DNA of 37,331 nucleotides from an uncultured Agathobacter sp. (GTDB lineage Bacteria > Bacillota > Clostridia > Lachnospirales > Lachnospiraceae): the NCBI GenBank assembly GCA_934358675.1, contig CAKRKX010000011.1, forward strand, positions 1-37,331, in the 5' to 3' direction. The notes under the pieces were generated by a model that did no database searches, had not been told where the DNA came from, and saw nothing but the letters and a program-made list of their open reading frames with translations. The stretch's first letter is position 1. Each line of letters opens with the position of its first letter. A program made the translations under genes and the position numbers. Shown piece after piece: positions 14,912 through 24,057 of this stretch.

Positions 14912-17043
14912 TACACAATCCTCTTAAATTTCTTCTCAATTTCATATTTTGACATCGCGATGATCGTCGGTCTGCCGTGCGGACAGTTGAACGGATTATC
15001 GAGTGTCAGAAGCTCCTCGATCAAAGCATCGATCTCCGGCAGACTAAGCGCATCATTTCCTTTGACCGCCGCCTTACACGACATGGACGCGACTTTCTCC
15101 ATAATCAGATCCGGTGTCTCGCGCCCGGTCAGATTGGAAAAATCGTCCAGCATCTCAATAAAGAGATCCTTCACATCAATCGAAAACAGATTTCCCGGAA
15201 CGGCGGAGATCATATATTCTCTTCCGCCGAAATTCTCAATTTCATAGCCGAGCCGCTCAATATCTTTCCGGTAGCGCTCGAGCATTTCCTGCTCCTTTGC
15301 ATCCAGACTGAGCACGATCGGCGGGCTGATTGCCTGTGACGTGTATTCTTTCTCTTTCAGGCGCGCCATCGTGCGCTCGTAGAGCACTTTCTCGTGTGCG
15401 GCATGCTGATCAATGATGTAAAGCTTGTCCTCATATTCGATCAGCCAGTACGTCTTAAAAAGCTGACCGATGATGCGGTGCTTCTTCTTCGCATCCCGCG
15501 TCAGAAAATCCGGTACCATCTTTTCGAGTGTCATTTGCTCGGTATTTTCGAGCGGTGCCTCCATTATTGGCTGCGTAATGTTCTCTGTCGCATTTTCATG
15601 TCTCGTCTTCGCAATATCATCTTCGTTTGCTTTGATTTCTGCTGTTCCTTCATGACGATTCGACATAAAGTTCATGGAAGCTTCGCTTGTTGGCGTCGAC
15701 GCTTCCTGCAATCGCTGATTCACATTCGGCTTCTCCGGTAGTGGCACCTCCGGAACCTCAGACTTCGATTTGGGGAACTCGTTAAGCCCCATCACCTTTG
15801 TCTCACCGACCGGAATGATCTTCACCCCGGACTCTGCAACGTGTCCGGTCTTGCCCTCCACAAAGGTATTCGTACTCTCCCTTGCGACAACCGGCTTCGT
15901 TGCCACCGGTTCATAAGAAGCCGTTGACACATGGTTTTTATTTTGAATCTCGTTAATCCTTCGTTTCTCAAACGGCTCAGGAATGGATTCCTTATAGATC
16001 CTTTGGGCTGTATTTTCAGCCTTTTTTTCGTCGACCGGAACATCCGGGATCAGTTCCCGGTGTGACAATACGCCAAAAAGGACATCACAGAGCTGCTTGT
16101 AGATCTCCTGATTATTTCCGAAACGCAGCTCCATCTTGGTCGGATGGACGTTGACGTCAAGCGTCTCGCTCGGAAATGTAAAATACAGTACCGTAAACGG
16201 ATACTGATGCTGCATCAGGAAATTCTTGTACGCTTCCTCGATGGCTTTTGCAAGCAGCGAACTCTTGATATAACGACCGTTGATAAAGTAATTCTCATAA
16301 TTACGGTTGCCGCGGTTGATCATCGGCTTTCCGATAAATCCGCTCACGGAAAACAATTCACTCTCATAATTGACTTCCAACAGTGAAGCCGCAATTTCGC
16401 GCCCGTAAATGTGATAGATCAGATCCTTGCGGTTGCCGTTGCCGGACGTGTGTAGACGCGTCTGATTGTTATTGATGTACTTAAACGAGATGTCCGGATG
16501 CGACAGCGCAAGTTTTTCAAGCATATCACTGATGTAGGTTCCTTCCGTCTGCGCCGTCTTTAAAAACTTGCGGCGTGCCGGTGTATTGTAAAAGAGGTCT
16601 TTTACAAGAAACGTCGTTCCGTCCGGCGCACCGATCTCCTCCATCGCCACTTCCTTTGAGCCTTCGATCAGATAGCGGGTTCCCGTCAAAGCATCCACCG
16701 TCTTTGTGATCAGTTCCACGCGCGCGATCGCCGCGATACTCGAAAGTGCCTCACCTCGGAATCCGAGCGAATGCACGCACATGAGATCTTCCGCGCTCTT
16801 GATCTTGCTCGTCGAATGGCGCAAAAACGCGAGCGGCACTTCATCGTGTTCGATTCCGCATCCGTTGTCCGTGATACGGATGAACGAGATGCCGCCCTCC
16901 TTGATCTCCACCGTAATTGCGCTCGCACCGGCATCGATCGCATTTTCCACAAGCTCCTTCACGACGGAGCTCGGGCGCTCGATCACCTCTCCTGCCGCAA
17001 TCTTATCAATTGTTTCCTGACTTAACAGTGCAATTTTACTCAT
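14911..17043 (-). CDS. mutL: DNA mismatch repair protein MutL (endonuclease type)
   Basis: MutL couples mismatch recognition by MutS to strand removal. The N-terminal GHKL ATPase domain has the ENAIDAGA, DNGCGI and FRGEAL motifs. The C-terminal domain contains the metal-dependent nicking-endonuclease motif DQHAxxExxxxE beginning at Asp545, plus SCKAAVK near 655 and CPHGRP at about 687. This is therefore the nicking type found in bacteria without MutH/Dam. The linker at about 345-530 is long, charged and low in complexity. The gene starts 10 bases after mutS with GGTGAT upstream of the ATG. Confidence 0.97.
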   Translation of the reverse strand: MSKIALLSQETIDKIAAGEVIERPSSVVKELVENAIDAGASAITVEIKEGGISFIRITDNGCGIEHDEVPLAFLRHSTSKIKSAEDLMCVHSLGFRGEALSSIAAIARVELITKTVDALTGTRYLIEGSKEVAMEEIGAPDGTTFLVKDLFYNTPARRKFLKTAQTEGTYISDMLEKLALSHPDISFKYINNNQTRLHTSGNGNRKDLIYHIYGREIAASLLEVNYESELFSVSGFIGKPMINRGNRNYENYFINGRYIKSSLLAKAIEEAYKNFLMQHQYPFTVLYFTFPSETLDVNVHPTKMELRFGNNQEIYKQLCDVLFGVLSHRELIPDVPVDEKKAENTAQRIYKESIPEPFEKRRINEIQNKNHVSTASYEPVATKPVVARESTNTFVEGKTGHVAESGVKIIPVGETKVMGLNEFPKSKSEVPEVPLPEKPNVNQRLQEASTPTSEASMNFMSNRHEGTAEIKANEDDIAKTRHENATENITQPIMEAPLENTEQMTLEKMVPDFLTRDAKKKHRIIGQLFKTYWLIEYEDKLYIIDQHAAHEKVLYERTMARLKEKEYTSQAISPPIVLSLDAKEQEMLERYRKDIERLGYEIENFGGREYMISAVPGNLFSIDVKDLFIEMLDDFSNLTGRETPDLIMEKVASMSCKAAVKGNDALSLPEIDALIEELLTLDNPFNCPHGRPTIIAMSKYEIEKKFKRIV

Positions 17044-17053
17044 AGATCACCTT

Positions 17054-19705
17054 TTACCAACGATTTTTTACCTTATTTTGTAACTCATATAATTTATTCA
17101 TCGCATCCAGCGGTGTCATGTGACTGATATCCACCTCACGCAGTTCCTGAATGATATCATCGTCCCTTACCGTGTCAAAAAGCGACATCTGCGTCAGATC
17201 CACCTCATCCAGATGCGGTTCTTTCTTCTTTTTGTTGGAAGAAGCCGTCTCAACCGAAATATTTTTGACGGTCTCCGTAATATCGTTTGCGGAAAGCTGG
17301 TTGACGATCTCCTTGGCACGCTCTACAACCAGCTCCGGGAGTCCTGCAAGCTTGGCTACCTGAATACCATAGCTCTTGTCCGCTCCGCCTTTTACAATCT
17401 TGCGAAGGAATACGATGTCATCGCCTTTTTCCTTGACCGCAATGCAATAGTTGTTGACATTGCCCAGCTTGCCCTCAAGCTCCGTCAGTTCATGATAATG
17501 CGTTGCAAAAAGCGTCTTTGCACCGAGCAGCTTCGGATTGCTGATATATTCCACGACCGCCCATGCGATACTGAGTCCGTCAAATGTACTTGTTCCGCGT
17601 CCGATCTCATCGAGGATCAGAAGCGAATTGGAGGTCGCGTTGCGCAGAATGTTGGCAACCTCATTCATCTCGACCATAAACGTACTCTGTCCGCTTGCAA
17701 GATCATCCGACGCACCGACACGCGTAAAGATACGGTCCACAATACCGATGTTTGCCGATGCAGCCGGAACATAGCTTCCAATCTGCGCCATCAGCACGAT
17801 TAAAGCAGTCTGCCGCATATAAGTCGATTTACCTGCCATATTCGGTCCGGTAATGATCGAGATGCGGTTGTGATGATTGTCGAGATAAGTATCATTGTCA
17901 ATAAACATATCGTTGACGATCATCTTTTCGACCACCGGATGCCGGCCGCCTTTGATATCGATCAGACCGGTTTCATTGATCTTCGGACAGCAGTAATTGT
18001 TCTGGCTTGCCACTACCGCCAGCGAAACAAACACGTCGATTTTGGCAATCGCCTTCGCAGTCTTCTGGATACGTGCCACATTCGCCGCAATCTGATCACG
18101 GATCTCGCGGAACAGGTCATATTCCAGATTGACCAGGCGGTCCTGTGCACCGAGGATCGTATCCTCCAGTTCTTTCAGTTCCGGCGTGATGTAACGTTCC
18201 GCATTCGTCAGCGTCTGCTTTCGCACATAGTAATCCGGGACCATCTCTTTAAAGGAATTCGTCACCTCCAGATAGTAACCAAACACTTTGTTGTATTTGA
18301 TGCGGAGATTCTTGATTCCCGTCTTTTCTTTTTCCGTTGCCTCCAGATCCGCCAGCCACTTCTTACCGTCCGTTGACGCGTGGCGCAGACGATCCACTTC
18401 CTCATGGTAGCCTTCTTTTATGATATCGCCGTCACGCACGGAAATCGGCGGTTCTTCGTTGATGGATGCAAGAAGAAGGTCGTACAGATCCGTCAGGCAA
18501 TCAAACTCACCGCGGATCTCCGCCGCAAGTTCACAGTCGATATCCTCAAGCAGCGTTGCAATCGGCGGAAGCATCTGTAAGGAATTACGAAATGCGATCA
18601 TATCACGCGGATTCGCCGTCTGGTATGTAATTCGCGTGATCAGACGCTCCAGATCGTAGATCGGATTCAAATACTCACGCAACTCTTCGCGCGTGATCTC
18701 CTGCTCATTCAGTTTCCCGATCATCTGCTGTCTTTTGATGATTTCTTCTTTATCGATCAGCGGCTGCTCTACATACGAACGGAGAAGTCTTGCTCCCATC
18801 GCCGTCTTCGTCTTATCGAGCACCCACAGAAGCGAGCCGCGTTTCTGCTTTTCACGAAGCGTCTCCACCAGTTCGAGATTTCTTCGTGAAGAACTGTCGA
18901 TGATCATGTATTTTCCAATCGAATACGGCTGGATTGCCAGAATATTACCGAGCGAATTCTTCTGGGTCTCATACAGATACTTCAGCAATGCCCCCGCCGC
19001 GATCACGCCGCAGTCATAATCCTCCAGTCCCAGTCCCTGCAGACTTTGGATATGAAAATGCAAAAGAAGCGTCTCGCGCGCCATATCATCGCCGAAATAC
19101 CACGAATCAAGCGAAGAAACCGCAATGCCAAGCCGATCCTTCATATCTTCAATGTCAATTCCGCTCATATAAAAAGGCTCATTGCACACGATCTCGGACG
19201 GAGCAAAGCGGTTCAGTTCGTCGAGAAGCTTGCGTTCGCTGTCCACTTCCGTCACGAAGAAATCACCAGTCGTCACATCCGTGGTCGCGATACCGTATTT
19301 GTCCGCCAGATAGACGATACACATCAGATAGTTGTTCTTCGCCTCATCGAGCGACTGCATATCAATATTTGTTCCTGGTGTCACCACGCGGATAACTTCG
19401 CGCTTTACAATGCCTTTGGCCAGCTTCGGATCTTCCACCTGCTCGCAGATGGCAACTTTGTAGCCTTTCTTTACCAAACGGTTGATATAGGAATCCGCCG
19501 CGTGAAACGGCACGCCGCACATCGGCGCGCGCTCCTCAAGCCCGCAGCTTTTTCCGGTCAGTGTCAGTTCGAGTTCCCGCGATACCGTCTTGGCATCGTC
19601 AAAAAACATCTCATAGAAATCGCCGAGGCGATAAAACAAAATACAATCTTTATATTCTTCCTTTGTCTGCAGATAATGCTGCATCATTGGTGTAACTTCT
19701 TGCAT
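17054..19705 (-). CDS. mutS: DNA mismatch repair protein MutS
   Basis: This protein recognises mismatches and small loops and signals to MutL. The mismatch-reading Phe-x-Glu is at residues 30-32. The ATPase domain has Walker A GPNMAGKST starting at Gly620, Walker B LILDE near 697 and the ATHYHE switch near 735. Near the C-terminus QMSLF (about 839-843) fits the consensus beta-clamp-binding motif. The 883-residue length is normal for MutS1. It begins 14 bases after the FAD oxidoreductase gene and leads mutL and miaA. Confidence 0.97.
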   Translation of the reverse strand: MQEVTPMMQHYLQTKEEYKDCILFYRLGDFYEMFFDDAKTVSRELELTLTGKSCGLEERAPMCGVPFHAADSYINRLVKKGYKVAICEQVEDPKLAKGIVKREVIRVVTPGTNIDMQSLDEAKNNYLMCIVYLADKYGIATTDVTTGDFFVTEVDSERKLLDELNRFAPSEIVCNEPFYMSGIDIEDMKDRLGIAVSSLDSWYFGDDMARETLLLHFHIQSLQGLGLEDYDCGVIAAGALLKYLYETQKNSLGNILAIQPYSIGKYMIIDSSSRRNLELVETLREKQKRGSLLWVLDKTKTAMGARLLRSYVEQPLIDKEEIIKRQQMIGKLNEQEITREELREYLNPIYDLERLITRITYQTANPRDMIAFRNSLQMLPPIATLLEDIDCELAAEIRGEFDCLTDLYDLLLASINEEPPISVRDGDIIKEGYHEEVDRLRHASTDGKKWLADLEATEKEKTGIKNLRIKYNKVFGYYLEVTNSFKEMVPDYYVRKQTLTNAERYITPELKELEDTILGAQDRLVNLEYDLFREIRDQIAANVARIQKTAKAIAKIDVFVSLAVVASQNNYCCPKINETGLIDIKGGRHPVVEKMIVNDMFIDNDTYLDNHHNRISIITGPNMAGKSTYMRQTALIVLMAQIGSYVPAASANIGIVDRIFTRVGASDDLASGQSTFMVEMNEVANILRNATSNSLLILDEIGRGTSTFDGLSIAWAVVEYISNPKLLGAKTLFATHYHELTELEGKLGNVNNYCIAVKEKGDDIVFLRKIVKGGADKSYGIQVAKLAGLPELVVERAKEIVNQLSANDITETVKNISVETASSNKKKKEPHLDEVDLTQMSLFDTVRDDDIIQELREVDISHMTPLDAMNKLYELQNKVKNRW

Positions 19706-19719
19706 GTTTCTTCCCTTTC

Positions 19720-21315
19720 TTACGTCTCTGCCGGGCAGAAACGTTCCATGACTGCCGAAGCGACCTTCAGCCCGTCAATCGCGGCAGACATGATTCCTCC
19801 CGCGTATCCGGCGCCCTCGCCGCATGGGTACAAGCCTCTTACGGCACTCTCACACATTTCATTTCTCAAAATGCGGACCGGTGAGGAAGTCCGCGTTTCC
19901 ATGCCGGAGAGAATTGCATCCTTCCGGTCAAACTGTGGGATTCTTGTTGCAAAATGCGCCATTCCCTGCAGAAACGACTGTTCCATATCCTCAGACATCA
20001 GACCTCTGAGGTTCGTAAACATGGTCTGTCCCTTCGTCTCAGATGCAAACGCACCGTAAGCAGAACTCTTTACATTCTGCGCATAATCGCCGAAAAGCTG
20101 CTGCGGAATCTTTCCTCCGCCCAGCTTATAATTTTCTTCTTCCAGGTGTCTCTGGTAGCGCATTCCGGCAAGCGGATCATCCGCACTGAAATCCTGCGGG
20201 GTAACCGATACGATGATCGCCGAATTCGCATTCGCACCGTTTCGTCCCGAATAGCTCATACCGTTGACACAACTTCTTCCCTCTTCCGAAGAAGCATTTA
20301 CCACATAGCCGCCCGGACACATACAAAATGAATACACACCGCGTCCATTCGGGAAATTGGAAGTCACCTTGTACGGAGAAGCCGGAAGCTTCGCTCCCTT
20401 ATAATCACCGTACATGATGGTATCAATCATCGTCTGCGGATGCTCTACACGAAATCCGACCGCAAAGTTTTTCACTTCCATCGGGATCTCTTTCTTGGTA
20501 TCCAGCATCTCAAACGTATCTCTTGCACTGTGTCCCAATGCAAGAATGACCGCCGAAGCCGGATACATTTTCTCTTCGGTCACAACCGCCGTGATCTGAC
20601 CGTTTTCGATCACAAGATCCTTCACGCAGCTTTCAAAATGAAATTCCGCGCCTTTTGCGATCAGATCCTTTCGCATGTTCCCGATCACCTGTGATAAGAC
20701 ATCCGTTCCGATATGCGGCTTGTTCTCGTAAGTGATCTCTTCCGGTGCACCATAATGCACAAAGGTTTCCAGCACAAATTGGTTTCTGCCGGACGGATCC
20801 TTGACCACCGTATTTAATTTTCCGTCGGAAAATGTTCCGGCTCCGCCTTCGCCAAACTGCACATTTGAAGTAGGATCAAGCAAACCGGTCTCCCAGAATT
20901 TTTCTACATCCTGCCTGCGTTTTTCCACCGAACGTCCTCGTTCAAGAACAATCGGCGCATATCCCGCTTCCGTAAGCTGCAAAGCTGCAAAAAGTCCAGC
21001 CGGACCGGCTCCGACAATGATCGGCCGCGCCGTAAGCTTTTCACTGCCTCTATCCGGGAACTGATAACACACTTCCTTTGCCTTTGTGACGGAGGGTGTA
21101 TGAAGTTTCTTTAAGATCCGATCCTCGTCTTTGATTTCAAGCGTGACCGAATACACTTCGTAAATTTCCGGCTTCTTTCTTGCATCGAAAGACTTGCGAA
21201 CAATCTTGTACGAAAACGTTTCCCCCTTGGATAGCCGAAGCATTTTTCGTATCTTGTGTTCCAGTTCTTCCGGTGAATGACCAACCGGTAATTTGATCTG
21301 ATTTATTTTAATCAT
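19720..21315 (-). CDS. FAD-dependent oxidoreductase (COG2509-type)
   Basis: This 531-residue flavoprotein starts with an 80- to 95-residue alpha/beta domain, followed by the dinucleotide-binding GAGPAG at 102-107 and the family block FGEGGAGTFSDGKL. A second nucleotide motif and the C-terminal GEGAGYAGGI segment complete the fold. Members are annotated only as FAD-dependent dehydrogenases; no substrate is established. It is upstream of mutS by 14 bases, in the same direction, so it is probably cotranscribed with mismatch repair. The reason for that linkage is unknown. AAGGA precedes the ATG. Confidence 0.85.
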   Translation of the reverse strand: MIKINQIKLPVGHSPEELEHKIRKMLRLSKGETFSYKIVRKSFDARKKPEIYEVYSVTLEIKDEDRILKKLHTPSVTKAKEVCYQFPDRGSEKLTARPIIVGAGPAGLFAALQLTEAGYAPIVLERGRSVEKRRQDVEKFWETGLLDPTSNVQFGEGGAGTFSDGKLNTVVKDPSGRNQFVLETFVHYGAPEEITYENKPHIGTDVLSQVIGNMRKDLIAKGAEFHFESCVKDLVIENGQITAVVTEEKMYPASAVILALGHSARDTFEMLDTKKEIPMEVKNFAVGFRVEHPQTMIDTIMYGDYKGAKLPASPYKVTSNFPNGRGVYSFCMCPGGYVVNASSEEGRSCVNGMSYSGRNGANANSAIIVSVTPQDFSADDPLAGMRYQRHLEEENYKLGGGKIPQQLFGDYAQNVKSSAYGAFASETKGQTMFTNLRGLMSEDMEQSFLQGMAHFATRIPQFDRKDAILSGMETRTSSPVRILRNEMCESAVRGLYPCGEGAGYAGGIMSAAIDGLKVASAVMERFCPAET

Positions 21316-21380
21316 ATTCTATCCTTAAATCTGTTCGCTTCACTGAAAGCACACATCATCGGTGCTTCGTGCATCTCGTT

Positions 21381-22763
21381 TTAAATCTGACTGCCTGCAA
21401 CGAATCCGCTCGACCACGCCCACTGTAAATTGTAGCCGCCACAGATTCCGTCCACGTCAAGGATTTCTCCCGCGAAATACAGCCCCGGAACCAATCTGGA
21501 TTCCAGTGTCTTTGTATCAATTTCTTCCGTTCGGATACCACCCGCACAAACCTGCGCAAATTCAAAATCCCGCACCTTGTCCAGTGTGACCGGATAATTT
21601 TTGATGGCATCGGTCAGCTTTCTTAATTGTGCTGCATCAACACGATCCGCCTGCATGCCCGCGACGATTCCCGCTTTCTTAACCAATACCGGAATCAGCT
21701 TCTGGTTGAGAAGTCCGCATAACAGTTGTTCCATAGTCGATTCCACGTCATGAAAGCTCTGATCCTTTGCATTTAATCGGCTACTTTCATTCGAAGAATA
21801 TTCACTAACATTTTCTTGCGATTTATTTAATCGTGCAACTCTATGATGCAATTCACGCTCCAGCTCCTCACCGGTAATCTCCGGCAGGAAATCGATCCTC
21901 ATAGCAACCGCTTTCTTCTCCTTTAGAGCCTTTGCTGCCGGACTGCTCAACTGAAATACCGGGATTCCGGATACACCATAGTTGGTAAGCTGTAACTCTC
22001 CGCACTCTTTTTGAACATTTTTTTCATTCATATCCGACGCAATCGTATGATTTTCTGCATCTTTTCCGTCAGGTTTTGATGTTTTTGCATTTTTTGTGTC
22101 AATTTCTAAAGTTAATTCCGCTTCACACCGCACGCCCGACACTTTCTTAAATTCCATTCCCGATGCATAGAATCCACACAAAGCCGGAACGATCGGCACA
22201 AACCGGTGCCCGAGTTCTTTTAAAACCGGTATCATGGAACCGTCACTGCCAAGCTTCGGTGCTGCGAGAAGTCCACAGGCAACGATTACTTTGCGAGCCT
22301 TATATACCCCGGTGCTTGTCGCTACCGCAAAGCCCACATAATCTTCTGTCAGTCCCTGCACCTGACAGCCACACACAACAGTAATGTTCAACCGCTCCAG
22401 CTCCATCTGCATCGCTTCCACAACAGACAATGCCTGTCCCGAATTCGGATAATAATAGCCGTTCTTCGCCTTCGGCCAGATGCCAAGTTCCCGAAAGAAC
22501 GCTATCGTATCGTCTCTGTCAAACTGTGACCGGATATCGGAAAGCAGCGCCTTATCTCCATGATAACACTCCGCAGTCATATATTCGTTTGTATAATTGC
22601 ACTTGCCGTTGCCGGTCGCAAGAATCTTTTTGCCGACTTTATCCATATGTTCAAGGACTAGAACCGACCTGCCGCGTCTGGCAGCCGTAATCGCCGCCAT
22701 CATACCGGACGCGCCCGCTCCGATCACAATTACATCCTTGATCTGTGACTGTTTTTTACTCAT
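21381..22763 (-). CDS. HI0933/YhiN-family FAD-binding oxidoreductase
   Basis: This 460-residue flavoprotein belongs to the HI0933 (COG2081) family, often auto-annotated as aminoacetone oxidase or NAD(P)/FAD-dependent oxidoreductase. GAGASG at residues 15-20 binds FAD, GNGKCNYTN near 50-60 is a family signature, and the C-terminal DGICGGYNLQWAWSSG block is diagnostic. Compared with relatives it carries two hydrophilic insertions, at about 225-260 (Lys/Asp/Asn-rich) and about 310-335 (Ser/Asn-rich). Function in vivo is unknown. A good promoter lies just upstream, making it the likely first gene of the run into mutSL-miaA. Confidence 0.88.
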   Translation of the reverse strand: MSKKQSQIKDVIVIGAGASGMMAAITAARRGRSVLVLEHMDKVGKKILATGNGKCNYTNEYMTAECYHGDKALLSDIRSQFDRDDTIAFFRELGIWPKAKNGYYYPNSGQALSVVEAMQMELERLNITVVCGCQVQGLTEDYVGFAVATSTGVYKARKVIVACGLLAAPKLGSDGSMIPVLKELGHRFVPIVPALCGFYASGMEFKKVSGVRCEAELTLEIDTKNAKTSKPDGKDAENHTIASDMNEKNVQKECGELQLTNYGVSGIPVFQLSSPAAKALKEKKAVAMRIDFLPEITGEELERELHHRVARLNKSQENVSEYSSNESSRLNAKDQSFHDVESTMEQLLCGLLNQKLIPVLVKKAGIVAGMQADRVDAAQLRKLTDAIKNYPVTLDKVRDFEFAQVCAGGIRTEEIDTKTLESRLVPGLYFAGEILDVDGICGGYNLQWAWSSGFVAGSQI

Positions 22764-22798
22764 AATCCACCATTTTCAACCTATTAAACCAATTAAAT

Positions 22799-22827
22799 AT
22801 TCTATCATATCAGCCTGATTTCTTCAA
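22799..22827 (-). promoter_or_regulatory. Candidate promoter for the FAD oxidoreductase-mutSL run
   Basis: On the minus strand TTGAAG (22827-22822) and TAGAAT (22804-22799) are separated by 17 bases. The start codon at 22763 follows after a leader of about 30 bases. Confidence 0.5.
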
Positions 22828-22853
22828 CCTTCGGCAATGAGAAGCTCTCGCAA

Positions 22854-22886
22854 TAAAAAATCCCTTACAGCCACCATACTGTAAGG
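22854..22886 (-). terminator. Intrinsic terminator of the O-acyltransfer cassette
   Basis: On the minus strand an 8-bp perfect stem CCTTACAG/CTGTAAGG with an 8-base loop is followed by GATTTTTTATT. It lies 11 bases past the stop of the DHHW gene. Confidence 0.88.
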
Positions 22887-22896
22887 AACTTTTGAA

Positions 22897-24039
22897 TCAA
22901 TATTTGCATTTCAGCGAGAATTCCCGATCCTGTACAAACTGCGCGGTATTGTATAGAATTAACACATCCGTAGGTGCAAAGGAATCAATTAATGCCCGGC
23001 AGCCGATATTAAGCTGTCTTAAGTCGACAACGATCAGGTTCTCATAATCCTCTGCAAGAAACGGGATCATACAGTTGGCAAATGAATCCTTGATGACAAG
23101 AAGCGTCTTCCCATTCTTTTCTCCGCCGGAAATCTGGATGATCGCCTGATTTCCGCCGGTAAAGTAACTGTATTTATCATCTTTTTCAAGAAAAGACGGA
23201 TCAAAAAGCGTTGTAAGATCGGTTTCTCCCATATTATAGAGGATATCAAGCTTTGCCTCCGGTTCATACGCTTCGATCGTATCCTTGCGGGAAGCCTGAT
23301 GCACCTTTGCATAGGTTGTCCCCAGAAAATCATCGCTGACCGTAACAAATTCATGCTTTTTCTCCGCCAGATTTTCGTCCATTCCAACGGCTTTCAAATA
23401 TGCTTGATACCCATACCACGCACCAAGCGTTGTCCAATGGTGATCCGTACGGTAATAGATATCCTCATCTGCATGTTGTTCCAGCGTCTTCTGCACCGGA
23501 ACCATAACATGATCCGCAAGCGCTCCAAGCTTATCGTTCATCGCATCATACAGCTTCTGTTCGTCATAAGTCGGTGCACAAAACGGAAGTTTTTCCTGAA
23601 GCACCCATGTCTTGGTCGGAACAAGCATGACATGCACACGGTAGTCCTCTGCAATATCCTTTACCAGCTTTGCAAGAGCATTCTCATTCTTTGCCGCCTG
23701 CTTCGTATCAAAATCCGAATCCGGATAATATTCAAGAAGATAATCATCCTTCCCGAAATAGACACCGTTGCTTATCGTTTTCCCCATAAGGCGTGAGGCA
23801 TCTGTCTGCACCTGAACCCAGCGGTCTCTTCCCGGAAACTGATCACTTAAATAGGTCTCATATTTTTTCTGAAACGTTCCCTTTTTTACTGCTTTGGCAG
23901 TAAGCTCTGGCATCGTCTGAAGTTCACGCTTCTCAATCGTGGAATAACTCTTATCTTCCGCCGCGATCCCCTTTGCCGCAAGACCGAAAAGGATGCATGC
24001 AAAAACGATAACCGGCAATAAATAATTCAGTTTTTTCAT
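22897..24039 (-). CDS. DHHW-family exported protein, AlgX/AlgJ-like
   Basis: The protein has an N-terminal signal or anchor (residues 5-26) and an extracellular SGNH-like domain. The family hallmark DHHW is at 199-202 (RTDHHWT), and a candidate Ser nucleophile lies at 319 in IKDSFAN. Relatives of AlgJ/AlgX work with an MBOAT membrane protein to acetylate exported polysaccharides. The MBOAT gene here is directly upstream, only 18 bases away, which supports that role. The polymer is unknown. AGGAGGAG precedes the ATG. It is the last gene of the cassette, before a strong terminator. Confidence 0.85.
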   Translation of the reverse strand: MKKLNYLLPVIVFACILFGLAAKGIAAEDKSYSTIEKRELQTMPELTAKAVKKGTFQKKYETYLSDQFPGRDRWVQVQTDASRLMGKTISNGVYFGKDDYLLEYYPDSDFDTKQAAKNENALAKLVKDIAEDYRVHVMLVPTKTWVLQEKLPFCAPTYDEQKLYDAMNDKLGALADHVMVPVQKTLEQHADEDIYYRTDHHWTTLGAWYGYQAYLKAVGMDENLAEKKHEFVTVSDDFLGTTYAKVHQASRKDTIEAYEPEAKLDILYNMGETDLTTLFDPSFLEKDDKYSYFTGGNQAIIQISGGEKNGKTLLVIKDSFANCMIPFLAEDYENLIVVDLRQLNIGCRALIDSFAPTDVLILYNTAQFVQDREFSLKCKY

Positions 24040-24057
24040 TGTCTCCTCCTGACTGGT

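Noticed and set aside
17120..17803. 227-codon plus-strand open frame
   Set aside because: It is antisense to the conserved ATPase end of mutS; no independent signal supports it.
19046..20059. 337-codon plus-strand open frame spanning the mutS/oxidoreductase junction
   Set aside because: Both minus-strand genes are well conserved here. The antisense frame shows no domain and no promoter or ribosome site.
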